Part shown: in pieces, positions 37,288 through 45,386 of the stretch
Numbering within the stretch: the stretch's first letter is position 1
Layout: every line of letters starts with the position of its first letter
Source: Bacillus alkalicellulosilyticus
GTDB lineage: Bacteria > Bacillota > Bacilli > Bacillales > Bacillaceae_F
Direction: 5' to 3'
Assembly (NCBI RefSeq): GCF_002019795.1
Contig: NZ_KV917381.1
Span: 264,001 to 328,000, forward strand
Length of the DNA: 64,000 bases
Notes under the pieces: model-generated
The model's database searches: none
The model's input: the letters and a program-made list of their open reading frames with translations, nothing else
What the model was told of the DNA's origin: nothing
Position numbers and translations under genes: made by a program

Positions 37288-38745
37288 ATGTCTTTATTTG
37301 ATTATAAAATAACAGAGATACATGATAAATTACATAAAAAAGAAATCTCAGTCACGGATTTAGTGAATGAATCTTATACAAGAATATCAGCTGTAGATGA
37401 TAAAGTTAAAGCGTTTTTAACGCTAGACGAAGAGCGAGCAAGAAACTACGCGAAACAACTAGACGAAGCCATTGGAACAAAAGACCAATATGGCTTACTA
37501 TTTGGAATGCCGATTGGTGTGAAGGATAACATCGTTACAAAAAATCTTCGAACGACATGTGGAAGTCGCATCTTAGAGAACTTTGACCCCATTTATAATG
37601 CAACTGTCGTCGAAAAACTTCAAAGTGCTGAAACAGTGACAATCGGAAAAGTAAACATGGACGAGTTTGCGATGGGGTCTTCTACTGAAAACTCAGCATT
37701 AGCTGTTACAAGAAATCCATGGAACTTAGATCATGTTCCAGGAGGATCAAGTGGTGGTTCCGCTGCTGCAGTTGCTGCAGGAGAAGTTCCATTTACATTA
37801 GGTTCAGATACAGGTGGTTCTATTCGTCAGCCTGCCTCATATTGTGGTGTTGTTGGATTAAAACCTACATATGGACGAGTTTCTCGTTTTGGTCTAGTTG
37901 CATTTGCTTCGTCATTAGACCAAATTGGACCAATTACGAGAAATGTAGAAGACAATGCATTTTTACTTCAAGCCATTTCAGGTGTTGACCCAATGGATGG
38001 AACGTCAGCTGATGTGGAAGTACCTGATTTCCTATCTTCTTTAACAGGAGATGTAAAGGGCTTAAAGATTGCAGTACCAAAGGAATACCTTGCAGAAGGT
38101 GTTCGTGATGATGTAAAGAAGTCTGTTATGGATGCGCTAAAAGTTCTTGAAGGCTTAGGCGCGACATGGGATGAAGTGTCGTTACCTCACTCTAAGTATG
38201 GATTAGCGACTTATTATCTATTATCATCATCTGAAGCTTCAGCGAACCTTGCACGCTTTGACGGAGTCCGTTACGGTTACCGTTCAGATAACGCAGATAA
38301 TTTAATTGATATGTACAAGCAGACACGAGCAGAAGGGTTTGGAGACGAAGTAAAGCGTCGTATTATGCTTGGTACATTCGCATTAAGCTCAGGGTATTAT
38401 GATGCGTACTACAAGAAAGCGCAAAAAGTACGTACATTAATTAAGCAAGACTTTGAGAACGTATTTGAAAACTATGATGTCATTATTGGGCCAACAGCTC
38501 CTACGCCTGCATTTAAAGTTGGTGAAAAGCTAGATGACCCGTTGACAATGTATGCTAATGATATTTTAACCATTCCAGTTAACCTTGCTGGCGTTCCAGG
38601 GATTTCAGTTCCGTGTGGATTTGCAGATGGGTTGCCACTAGGCTTGCAAATTATTGGAAAGCATTTTGACGAAGGTACAGTCTATCGTGTCGCTCATGCG
38701 TATGAGCAAGCTACAGACTTCCATAAACAAAAACCAACATTGTAA
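37288..38745 (+). CDS. gatA: Asp-tRNA(Asn)/Glu-tRNA(Gln) amidotransferase subunit GatA
   Basis: GatA (485 residues) is the amidase that frees ammonia from glutamine for GatB. The amidase-signature catalytic triad is complete: Lys79 (GVKDN), Ser154 (PGGSSGGS) and Ser178 (DTGGSIRQP). The start at 37288 (MSLFDYKI) has AAAGGAGG upstream and equals the usual length; the upstream extension to 37216 lies in the gatC coding part. It follows gatC by 19 bases. Confidence 0.97.
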   Translation: MSLFDYKITEIHDKLHKKEISVTDLVNESYTRISAVDDKVKAFLTLDEERARNYAKQLDEAIGTKDQYGLLFGMPIGVKDNIVTKNLRTTCGSRILENFDPIYNATVVEKLQSAETVTIGKVNMDEFAMGSSTENSALAVTRNPWNLDHVPGGSSGGSAAAVAAGEVPFTLGSDTGGSIRQPASYCGVVGLKPTYGRVSRFGLVAFASSLDQIGPITRNVEDNAFLLQAISGVDPMDGTSADVEVPDFLSSLTGDVKGLKIAVPKEYLAEGVRDDVKKSVMDALKVLEGLGATWDEVSLPHSKYGLATYYLLSSSEASANLARFDGVRYGYRSDNADNLIDMYKQTRAEGFGDEVKRRIMLGTFALSSGYYDAYYKKAQKVRTLIKQDFENVFENYDVIIGPTAPTPAFKVGEKLDDPLTMYANDILTIPVNLAGVPGISVPCGFADGLPLGLQIIGKHFDEGTVYRVAHAYEQATDFHKQKPTL

Positions 38746-38757
38746 GGGGTGAGAGCA

Positions 38758-40188
38758 ATGGAATTTGAAACGGTCATTGGACTTGAAGTCCATGTTGAGT
38801 TAAAAACAGAATCAAAGATATTTTCAGCAAGTCCTAACCAGTTTGGGGACAAGCCTAATTCAAATACAACAGTAATTGACTTGGGATATCCTGGAGTATT
38901 GCCTGTATTAAATAAAAAAGCAGTAGAATACGCGATGAAAGCTTCTATGGCATTGAACTGTGAAGTTGCCACCGAAACGAAGTTTGACCGCAAAAACTAT
39001 TTTTACCCGGATAATCCAAAAGCATATCAAATATCTCAATTTGATAAACCGATTGGGGAAAACGGCTGGATCGAAATCGAAGTAGACGGATATAAAAAAC
39101 GAATCGGAATTACGCGTGTTCATATGGAAGAAGATGCAGGGAAATTAACGCATACATCAAATGGATATTCACTAGTTGATTTTAACCGTCAAGGAACACC
39201 GTTAATTGAAATTGTATCTGAGCCGGACATCCGTACACCTGCTGAAGCGTATGCATATTTAGAAAAGCTAAAAGCGATTATTCAATATACTGGAGTTTCC
39301 GATTGTAAAATGGAAGAAGGATCGCTTCGTTGTGATGCGAATATTTCCCTTCGTCCGGTTGGGCAAGAAGAATTCGGGACGAAAACAGAATTGAAAAATT
39401 TAAATTCATTTAACTTTGTTCGAAGAGGCCTAGAACATGAAGAAATTCGCCAAGCAGAAGTTCTTCGTTCAGGTGGTATCATCGAACAGGAAACGCGTCG
39501 TTTTGATGAATCAACAGGTGAAACGTTATTAATGCGTGTAAAAGAAGGATCTGACGATTATCGTTACTTCCCAGAGCCAGATTTAGTAGAGTTATATATC
39601 GATGAAGAGTGGAAAAACAAAATTCGTGCGGAGATTCCAGACCTTCCAGATGCCAGAAAGGCGCGTTATGTTGAAGAGCTTGGCTTACCAGCATATGATG
39701 CCACTGTATTAACGTTAACAAAAGAAATGTCTGACTTTTTTGAAGCGGCAGTCGAAGCTGGAGCTGACCCGAAACAAGCATCTAACTGGGTCATGGGAGA
39801 AGTGTCAGGTTATGTAAATGCAAATAACAAGGAAATTCATGATATTCCTTTGACGCCACAAGCACTTGCTGGTCTCATTTCGCTTATTGAAAAAGGAACC
39901 ATTTCATCAAAAATAGCTAAATCAGTATTTAAAGAACTGATTGAAAATGGTGGAGATCCTGAAGCAATTGTAAAAGAAAAAGGTCTTGTACAAATTTCTG
40001 ATGAAGGTGAACTGCTGAAAATTGTCAATGAAACATTAGACAAAAATCCTCAGTCGATTGAGGACTTTAAAGCAGGTAAACAAAAAGCGGTTGGTTTCCT
40101 TGTAGGCCAAATAATGAAGGAAACGAAGGGAAAAGCAAATCCACCACTTGTGAATAAATTAATAATGGAAGAAATTAATAAGCGATAA
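38758..40188 (+). CDS. gatB: Asp-tRNA(Asn)/Glu-tRNA(Gln) amidotransferase subunit GatB
   Basis: GatB (476 residues) activates the glutamyl group on tRNA and transfers ammonia to it. [13 protein letters not shown] at the start, [14 protein letters not shown] near 85 and EMNLNSF-type [10 protein letters not shown] near 208 are hallmarks; the C-terminal YqeY-like tail ends at residue 476. AAGGGGTGAG precedes the ATG at 38758; the GTG at 38749 within it is unlikely. It closes gatCAB. Confidence 0.97.
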   Translation: MEFETVIGLEVHVELKTESKIFSASPNQFGDKPNSNTTVIDLGYPGVLPVLNKKAVEYAMKASMALNCEVATETKFDRKNYFYPDNPKAYQISQFDKPIGENGWIEIEVDGYKKRIGITRVHMEEDAGKLTHTSNGYSLVDFNRQGTPLIEIVSEPDIRTPAEAYAYLEKLKAIIQYTGVSDCKMEEGSLRCDANISLRPVGQEEFGTKTELKNLNSFNFVRRGLEHEEIRQAEVLRSGGIIEQETRRFDESTGETLLMRVKEGSDDYRYFPEPDLVELYIDEEWKNKIRAEIPDLPDARKARYVEELGLPAYDATVLTLTKEMSDFFEAAVEAGADPKQASNWVMGEVSGYVNANNKEIHDIPLTPQALAGLISLIEKGTISSKIAKSVFKELIENGGDPEAIVKEKGLVQISDEGELLKIVNETLDKNPQSIEDFKAGKQKAVGFLVGQIMKETKGKANPPLVNKLIMEEINKR

Positions 40189-40199
40189 TAAATAAAATA

Positions 40200-40247
40200 T
40201 GCTGTAGAATAGAGTTCTAGTTCCTCTGTTTTACAGCTTTTTTTCCG
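40200..40247 (+). terminator. terminator after gatCAB
   Basis: GCTGTAGAATAGAG pairs with CTCTGTTTTACAGC (two wobble pairs), then seven T. Confidence 0.88.
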
Positions 40248-40329
40248 ATAATGATAATTATTTGTAACCTTTTTATTATTAAGACGTCTTACTCTATAGA
40301 ACACCAATAAATCTAGGGAGGACCATACT

Positions 40330-41064
40330 ATGAAACAATCTTTGAAATTATTATTAATGACATTACTTGCATCACTTTTAATAGCAGCTTGCGGAACAGA
40401 CGAGGTAAACAATCAAGTCGGTGGAGGAAATCAACCCGATGAAGAGCCTGCTGTGACTGAGCCTGAAGGAGAACCTGAAGGAGAGCCAGAAGGAGGAGAA
40501 GATGTGAGTGCTGAACAAGTTTCTGTGTCCATTGAGGAAGTTAACGGGACGTACCAGTTAAAATTAAAAAATACCAGCGATGAAGAAGTGCAGTTAACAT
40601 ATACAAGTTCTCAAGAATATGAGTACACGATTTCTGATAGTGAAGGAAACCACCTATATACGTATTCAATGGATAAAATGTTCCTAATGATGATGTCTGA
40701 GAAGACACTTGCCCCTGGTGAAGAGTATGTAGTTGATGTTGATATCGATAGTTTAACGACACTAGGAAAAGGCACGTACACGCTTGCAATTTGGCCTGTT
40801 GCTGAAGAGCTTGGGGAAGATGTAAAAACGGAAATAGAAGTCGTTGTTGACAAAGAAACAGTGACAGAAACAGGTCACTATGTTGGTCAAATTGACAGCA
40901 ATTCTGTAGAAATTACAAGTGAAGATGGAACTCCAGTTGCCTACCGTCTTGAGGAAAATGTGAAAGACCTTATAGAGATGATGGATGATGACCAAAAAGT
41001 ATCAATTAGTTATTTTGAAGAAGACGGACAACGCCATCTAACAAATATTCAACCTATTGAATAA
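40330..41064 (+). CDS. BsuPI-domain lipoprotein
   Basis: This 244-residue lipoprotein has signal peptide 1-20, lipobox LIAAC and Cys21, then an acidic linker with an EPEG repeat (about 42-56). Residues about 62-160 match the BsuPI proteinase-inhibitor-like fold: LKLKNTSDEEVQLTYTSSQE, YEYTISDSEGNHLYTYS and LAPGEEY. A further 80-residue domain follows. No protease target is known for such surface proteins, so inhibition is not shown. A single gene between two terminators. Confidence 0.82.
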   Translation: MKQSLKLLLMTLLASLLIAACGTDEVNNQVGGGNQPDEEPAVTEPEGEPEGEPEGGEDVSAEQVSVSIEEVNGTYQLKLKNTSDEEVQLTYTSSQEYEYTISDSEGNHLYTYSMDKMFLMMMSEKTLAPGEEYVVDVDIDSLTTLGKGTYTLAIWPVAEELGEDVKTEIEVVVDKETVTETGHYVGQIDSNSVEITSEDGTPVAYRLEENVKDLIEMMDDDQKVSISYFEEDGQRHLTNIQPIE

Positions 41065-41067
41065 TGA

Positions 41068-41112
41068 ACACACATAAAAAACAACTCCTTTGCTTAGGGG
41101 TTGTTTTTTATG
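41068..41112 (+). terminator. terminator after the BsuPI lipoprotein
   Basis: AAAAAACAACTCC pairs with GGGGTTGTTTTTT (one wobble pair). Confidence 0.88.
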
Positions 41113-41170
41113 ATATCAATTAGCTTCGTGGCTCTGAAAAAAAGAGGGAAAGACAACATATAATTATTTC

Positions 41171-41200
41171 TGAAACGATTTCTTTAGATATTTCGTCTAT
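41171..41200 (+). promoter_or_regulatory. ECF sigma-type promoter
   Basis: TGAAAC (41171-41176) and CGTCTA (41194-41199) are 17 bases apart, the pattern used by Bacillus ECF sigma factors such as sigma-W, -M and -V. CGTCTATA also occurs before the ECF sigma gene at 43297. Confidence 0.7.
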
Positions 41201-41215
41201 ATATAGAGGGGTATC

Positions 41216-41242
41216 ATGAAAAATTTTCGTCTATATATGTAA
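41216..41242 (+). CDS. eight-codon leader frame (MKNFRLYM)
   Basis: A copied ribosome-site/start segment (AGGGGTATCATGAAAAAT) opens an eight-codon frame. Its TAA (41240-41242) overlaps the AAGGAGGG site of the lipoprotein gene at 41254. Whether it is translated is unknown. Confidence 0.35.
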   Translation: MKNFRLYM

Positions 41243-41253
41243 GGAGGGATATC

Positions 41254-41730
41254 ATGAAAAAAATAAGATTGGGTATTTTATGGATAGTAGCAATAACAGT
41301 CATTGGGGCATGTGGGCAAAAAGAAGTGATGCAGGACAATGTAATACATATTGAGGAAACCAATCAAGTTGAAGAATATATCACAACAATAGAGCTTATC
41401 GTGGACCAACACCTAGAAGTCAATGCTACATTAACATATGTGGGGGAAAAAGCAGAGCAAATGATTTATCATGGAGGGGAGATTTTTCATTATGAGATTG
41501 TACAACAAGACGGGGATTTTGAATATACTAGTCCAATGAACCTGCCACTTCTTACAACGACTCTCGCTCAAAACGAAGCACACTCGGTTACATTTGATGA
41601 CATTAAACTAAGAGACTTAGTTCCAGGTACTTATGAATTTTCAATTATTGCTAATTTTTCACTAAACGATGATTTTTCTCCAAATATTAAAGTTCCTGTT
41701 TCGGCTATCCTTACAATAGAAGAAGAATGA
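41254..41730 (+). CDS. small lipoprotein, BsuPI-like fold possible
   Basis: This 158-residue lipoprotein has signal peptide 1-19, lipobox VIGAC and Cys20. The mature part is about 135 residues with alternating beta strands; LTYVGEKAEQMIYHGGEIF and LAQNEAHSV recall the layout of the BsuPI domain in the gene before, but similarity is low. AAGGAGGG lies five bases before the ATG. It is preceded by an ECF-type promoter and so may answer envelope stress. Function is unknown. Confidence 0.75.
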   Translation: MKKIRLGILWIVAITVIGACGQKEVMQDNVIHIEETNQVEEYITTIELIVDQHLEVNATLTYVGEKAEQMIYHGGEIFHYEIVQQDGDFEYTSPMNLPLLTTTLAQNEAHSVTFDDIKLRDLVPGTYEFSIIANFSLNDDFSPNIKVPVSAILTIEEE

Positions 41731-41860
41731 ACATATAATAGTCCAAGCGACATATGATTACATAATAGTACATGTTTATTTACTAGTAAATTAGGGAAAT
41801 TTACGTTACAATGAACATAAAAATGAGTGGAAGAATATTGAAAAAAGTAGGAGATATACA

Positions 41861-42751
41861 ATGAAGCGAGCGCGTATCATTTACAACCCAACATCGGGTC
41901 GAGAACAAATGAGAAAGCAATTGCCTTATATACTAGAACGCTTAGAAAAAGTAGGTTACGAAGCTTCTGCACACGCAACAACAGGGGAGGGCTGTGCTAC
42001 TAAAGCGGCTAGAGCAGCTTGTGAGAGAGGATATGACCTCGTTATTGCTGCAGGTGGGGATGGCACCATTTTTGAAGTGGTTAACGGCTTAGCCGAGCAA
42101 GAATACCGACCTATGTTAGGGTTATTGCCGGCTGGAACGACAAATGACTTTGCTCGAGCGTTGAACATACCGAGAGAAATAGAAGAAGCCTGCGATATTT
42201 TATGTGCGGGTCATACGGTTCCTGTTGATATTGGGAAAGCAGGCCAGCAGTATTTTGTAAATATTGCTGCAGGAGGTACGTTAACTGAATTGACGTATGA
42301 AGTTCCAAGCAAACACAAAACGTTGATGGGACAACTTGCTTATTATGTAAAAGGCTTTGAAAAACTCCCAACAATTGCTCCAACTCAGGTACGCATTGAG
42401 TATGATGGGAAGCTTTTTGAAGGGGAAATTATGATGTTCTTAATTTGCAATACGAATTCAGTAGGTGGATTCGAACGACTTGCACCAAATGCCTCTCTTA
42501 GTGATGGAATGTTTGATCTGCTTCTTGTGAAGAAAACGTCGTTTCCGGAGTTTATTATGATTGGAAGTAGAGCTTTACGCGGAGAACACATTAATCATGA
42601 AAAGGTGATGTACATTCAAGCCAATCGCATAAAGGTCCAGGTAGAAGGAGACATGCAGTTAAATTTAGACGGAGAATACGGTGGACTTCTCCCGGTTGAA
42701 TTTGTTAATTTATATCATCACTTTCAAATGCTTGCACCAAAAAAGAAATAG
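41861..42751 (+). CDS. dgkB: diacylglycerol kinase DgkB
   Basis: This 296-residue soluble DAGK-catalytic-domain kinase phosphorylates diacylglycerol left from lipoteichoic acid synthesis, returning it to phospholipid as phosphatidate. The GGDGT motif is at 65-69, LPAGTTNDFAR near 88 and the C-terminal LNLDGEYGG near 265. It corresponds to B. subtilis YerQ/DgkB and stands in the same gene order after gatB. GTAGGAG lies upstream of the ATG. Confidence 0.95.
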   Translation: MKRARIIYNPTSGREQMRKQLPYILERLEKVGYEASAHATTGEGCATKAARAACERGYDLVIAAGGDGTIFEVVNGLAEQEYRPMLGLLPAGTTNDFARALNIPREIEEACDILCAGHTVPVDIGKAGQQYFVNIAAGGTLTELTYEVPSKHKTLMGQLAYYVKGFEKLPTIAPTQVRIEYDGKLFEGEIMMFLICNTNSVGGFERLAPNASLSDGMFDLLLVKKTSFPEFIMIGSRALRGEHINHEKVMYIQANRIKVQVEGDMQLNLDGEYGGLLPVEFVNLYHHFQMLAPKKK

Positions 42752-42760
42752 CCGATTAAA

Positions 42761-42790
42761 AGACGTTTGGTTACTAGATTCCAAACGTCT
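42761..42790 (+). terminator. hairpin after dgkB
   Basis: AGACGTTTGG pairs perfectly with CCAAACGTCT across ten bases. There is no T run, so termination may be weak. Confidence 0.5.
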
Positions 42791-42869
42791 TACTTAAGGT
42801 TGAATGTCTGAAACCAATTCTAATAAGTAACGTCTAATAGGTAATAGATATAAGGAGAGTGCATATGTC

Positions 42870-43073
42870 ATGCGTAGGAACTATATTGGCATTGTGATAT
42901 CAATGTTAGTCGTTATATTTGGTTTTTTTCTGATGGGTGATACATTTTTTATAGATGCAGAGCTGTTTCGACTATCATTATATATTACTGTATTGGCAGT
43001 CTTAACAGGTTTGTATTTTCTAATAGTAACTAGTAAAGAAAAAAGGAAAATGAGCAAGAAAGAGGAACTTTAA
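42870..43073 (+). CDS. small two-helix membrane protein
   Basis: This 67-residue protein has two hydrophobic helices (about 5-25 and 32-53) and a lysine-rich tail (KEKRKMSKKEEL). I do not recognise a family. AAGGAGAG stands nine bases before the ATG at 42870; an ATG at 42865 in another frame gives only ten codons. It lies alone between dgkB and the two-hairpin element, which may serve as its terminator. Confidence 0.65.
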   Translation: MRRNYIGIVISMLVVIFGFFLMGDTFFIDAELFRLSLYITVLAVLTGLYFLIVTSKEKRKMSKKEEL

Positions 43074-43089
43074 CAAAGAGGTATTTTGG

Positions 43090-43257
43090 AGAGGGTGAGA
43101 CAAAAGGTTGTTATTAACCTTTTGTCTCACCCTCTATGCAATGAGCGAAACCGCCACCTTCTTTTAAAAGCCCGTTGTGAGTGGGTTTCTCACAACGGGC
43201 TTTGTGGCGAGTGAAGCCAGTGCAGATGTTTTAGTTAATTCTGTCCCAGCCCCTTTT
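43090..43257 (+). repeat. two-hairpin dispersed element, copy 1
   Basis: Hairpin A: 43090-43109 and 43116-43135 are a perfect 20-bp stem beginning AGAGGGTGAGAC. A joint ATGCAATGAGCGAAACCGCC leads to hairpin B: 43167-43181 with 43189-43203 (AAAGCCCGTTGTGAG), enclosed by CGCCAC (43152-43157) pairing with GTGGCG (43204-43209). AGTGAAGCC and GATGTTTTAGT follow, ending in a T-rich tail. The second copy is on the other strand at 62226-62389. No open frame fits both copies. Confidence 0.85.
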
Positions 43258-43272
43258 TATTTTTTGAAAAGG

Positions 43273-43304
43273 TGTAGGGTTTTCTAGATTTACATTCGTC
43301 TATA
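43273..43304 (+). promoter_or_regulatory. probable ECF self-regulated promoter
   Basis: TGTAGG (43273-43278) and CGTCTATA (43297-43304) resemble the promoter at 41171; spacing is 18 (17 with GTAGGG). The -35 is a weak match, the -10 exact. Confidence 0.5.
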
Positions 43305-43336
43305 GTTATGAAGACAGAAAGGGGGGAGAGGCTATT

Positions 43337-43861
43337 ATTGAAAAACAGCTAATCGACAAGGCAATAGCTGGGCATGAACAATCGTTTCGAATCATTGTAG
43401 AGCAATATAAAAATCATATCTATCAGACGGCTTTCAGTGTTCTAAGGAACGGAAAAGATGCTGAGGATGCCACACAAGAGATTTTTGTAAAAATCTACTA
43501 TGCTCTCCCCCAGTATAGTGGCAAAGGATTTAAGACATGGGCTACCCGTATTGCGATCAATTATTCTATTGATGTAAAGCGAAAAAAAGTTCCAGTAGTA
43601 ACCGAAGTAGTTGATACAGAAGTGTCACCTATTAATCTAGAAGAAGAATATGTTACAAAAGAGAAGCAACAACTTGTCCAAAGGCGACTTCAAGATGTTC
43701 CCCAAAACTATCGAGATGTCATAGTAGCCTTTTACATAAAAGAAAAAACATATGAACAAATTGCAAGAGAACAACAACTAGAAGTGAAGACAGTAGAAAC
43801 GAAGCTATACCGAGCAAGGAAATGGTTAAAAGCCCATTGGAAGGAGGATGAGTTTTCATGA
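43337..43861 (+). CDS. ECF sigma factor (sigma-70 family), ATT start
   Basis: The open frame from 43268 to 43861 encodes a full ECF sigma factor of 174 residues if it starts at ATT 43337 (or ATT 43334). Region 2 is FRIIVEQYKNHIYQTAFSVL, DAEDATQEIFVKIYYAL and KTWATRIAINYSID; region 4 is LQDVPQNYRDVIVAFYIKEK and YEQIAREQQLEVKTVETKLY. There is no ATG, GTG or TTG in frame before 43622 (GTG), which would remove all of region 2. GGGGAGAG lies six bases before ATT 43337. The stop overlaps the anti-sigma start in ATGA. Confidence 0.85.
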   Translation: MEKQLIDKAIAGHEQSFRIIVEQYKNHIYQTAFSVLRNGKDAEDATQEIFVKIYYALPQYSGKGFKTWATRIAINYSIDVKRKKVPVVTEVVDTEVSPINLEEEYVTKEKQQLVQRRLQDVPQNYRDVIVAFYIKEKTYEQIAREQQLEVKTVETKLYRARKWLKAHWKEDEFS

Positions 43862-44280
43862 GTCATCACAACAAAGAAACTTGGTTGAAGTATATTAACA
43901 ACACTCTCCCTGAAAATGAGAGAGAGAACCTAGAACAACATATGTACAGTTGCGATTTATGTTTGGAACACTACTTAGAGGCTCTTGAAAAACAATCCAA
44001 TCATGGCCCGCAATTACAAGTGTCAGCTGAATGGACAGAATCAATCCTTTTAAAAGTGCCAGTAAAAAGAAAACAACCATCTCAAAAACAACAGTTGATT
44101 CATTATGCCATTGCTGCAGTGGCAACGATTATCTTAATGGCCTCTGGTGCATTTCAGGCAGTTGTGTCTATCGTTCCAACCAAACAACTTGACTATGAAG
44201 AAGAAGTGTCAATCTCAAAGAGCTTAATTGAACAGATATCTATTTTAAGAATAATTGAAAAAAATAAGGAGGGACAATAA
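43858..44280 (+). CDS. zinc-binding anti-sigma factor (ZAS type)
   Basis: This 140-residue protein has an N-terminal zinc anti-sigma motif, His28-x3-Cys32-x2-Cys35 (EQHMYSCDLC), and one membrane helix at about 83-105. The tail outside is about 35 residues. It should hold the upstream sigma factor at the membrane until an envelope signal releases it. Four-base overlap with the sigma gene and one-base overlap (TAATG) with the next gene indicate one operon. Confidence 0.85.
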   Translation: MSHHNKETWLKYINNTLPENERENLEQHMYSCDLCLEHYLEALEKQSNHGPQLQVSAEWTESILLKVPVKRKQPSQKQQLIHYAIAAVATIILMASGAFQAVVSIVPTKQLDYEEEVSISKSLIEQISILRIIEKNKEGQ

Positions 44281-45386
44281 TGAACGGACAAAAAAATCCA
44301 TTACTCGCATTCGTGTTATCTTTTATCCCAGGTGCGGGATTTCTTTACTTGAATAAATTGGGAAGAGCGTTATTTTATAGTGGTTCTTTCTTTGGAAGTA
44401 TTGCGCTAGCTGTTACACTCTCTTATGTGATTTTTGGAGATTTTATAATACTTGCGATGATTGGTTTTTTCTTTTGGGGAGTGAGTATCGTTGACATGGT
44501 CATTTACCTGATTCGCCATAATCATCAACTTCAAGGGCAACACCATCAAGGGCAATACCATCAAGAGGAGGACAAGGATACCACAAGGAAAAGTCAAGGT
44601 AACGAACGTTTCAACACGATTTTATTATCATTAATTCCAGGGCTTGGTCACTTTCATTTAGGGTTAATGAACAGAGGTCTTCCGTTTTTAGTTGGTTTTT
44701 TTGGATTGATTACGATGATTTTCTTCGTCACAATGCTTACAAGGACAGATGGATTTATCGTTTTTCTTGGACTTGTTCCCATACTCTGGATTTACAATAT
44801 CTTTGATGTGATGCAGTTATTGAAGAAAAAAGATGAAGGTATTGAATTAGAAGATAAAACAATACTTGAGGATTTTGAAAAAGGTAGAGAAGAAGGACGT
44901 AAAAGTAAAGCGGTGACTACGTTATTAGCTGTGATTCCTGGACTGGGGCACATGTATCTTGGTTTACAACGAAGAGGTCTACAGCTGATGGCAGCCTTTT
45001 TATTTGCAATTTATATAATAGATGTTTTGCGAATTTCATTATTTCTTTTCATCATACCGTTAATCTGGTTTTATAGTATTTTTGATGCTATGCAAAAAAG
45101 CGCCAAGTATGGGGTGGAGCCTGTGGAAGATAAACCGTTAGTTTCTTATTTTGTGAATCACCAACGTTGGATTGGGATAGGGTTACTTTTAGTAGGACTC
45201 TATTACTTCTTTGACCAAGTACTGTTACATGGTTTTATGCCATTCATTGAAGATGCGCTTCAAATCAAGCTGTCCTATTATTACTATAATTATTTTCAAA
45301 CTACAATAGTGTGCCTCCTGTTAGTTGGTGGCGGTATTAAATTAATGCTTGGTAGCAAAAAAAGCAAGGGAGTGGAAGAAGCATGA
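44280..45386 (+). CDS. multi-pass membrane protein with three TM2-like repeats
   Basis: This 368-residue protein contains three repeats of one unit: FIPGAGFLYLNKLGRAL (near 15), LIPGLGHFHLGLMNRGL (near 115) and VIPGLGHMYLGLQRRGL (near 218). Each is followed by two hydrophobic helices ending in a W-x-x-x-I-x-D motif. A fourth pair of helices ends the protein. Between repeats 1 and 2 is a His/Gln-rich stretch (HHQGQYHQ). The role is unknown; position behind an anti-sigma gene suggests sensing or answering envelope stress. Confidence 0.75.
   Translation: MNGQKNPLLAFVLSFIPGAGFLYLNKLGRALFYSGSFFGSIALAVTLSYVIFGDFIILAMIGFFFWGVSIVDMVIYLIRHNHQLQGQHHQGQYHQEEDKDTTRKSQGNERFNTILLSLIPGLGHFHLGLMNRGLPFLVGFFGLITMIFFVTMLTRTDGFIVFLGLVPILWIYNIFDVMQLLKKKDEGIELEDKTILEDFEKGREEGRKSKAVTTLLAVIPGLGHMYLGLQRRGLQLMAAFLFAIYIIDVLRISLFLFIIPLIWFYSIFDAMQKSAKYGVEPVEDKPLVSYFVNHQRWIGIGLLLVGLYYFFDQVLLHGFMPFIEDALQIKLSYYYYNYFQTTIVCLLLVGGGIKLMLGSKKSKGVEEA

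Noticed and set aside
40050-40412. 120-residue minus-strand frame across the gatB end
   Set aside because: It runs through the gatB terminator hairpin and the start of the next lipoprotein; no ribosome site.
43622-43861. 79-residue stand-alone region 4 protein starting at GTG 43622
   Set aside because: Region 2 of the same sigma factor continues upstream in the same frame without a stop, so the short form is only the part that has a usual start codon.
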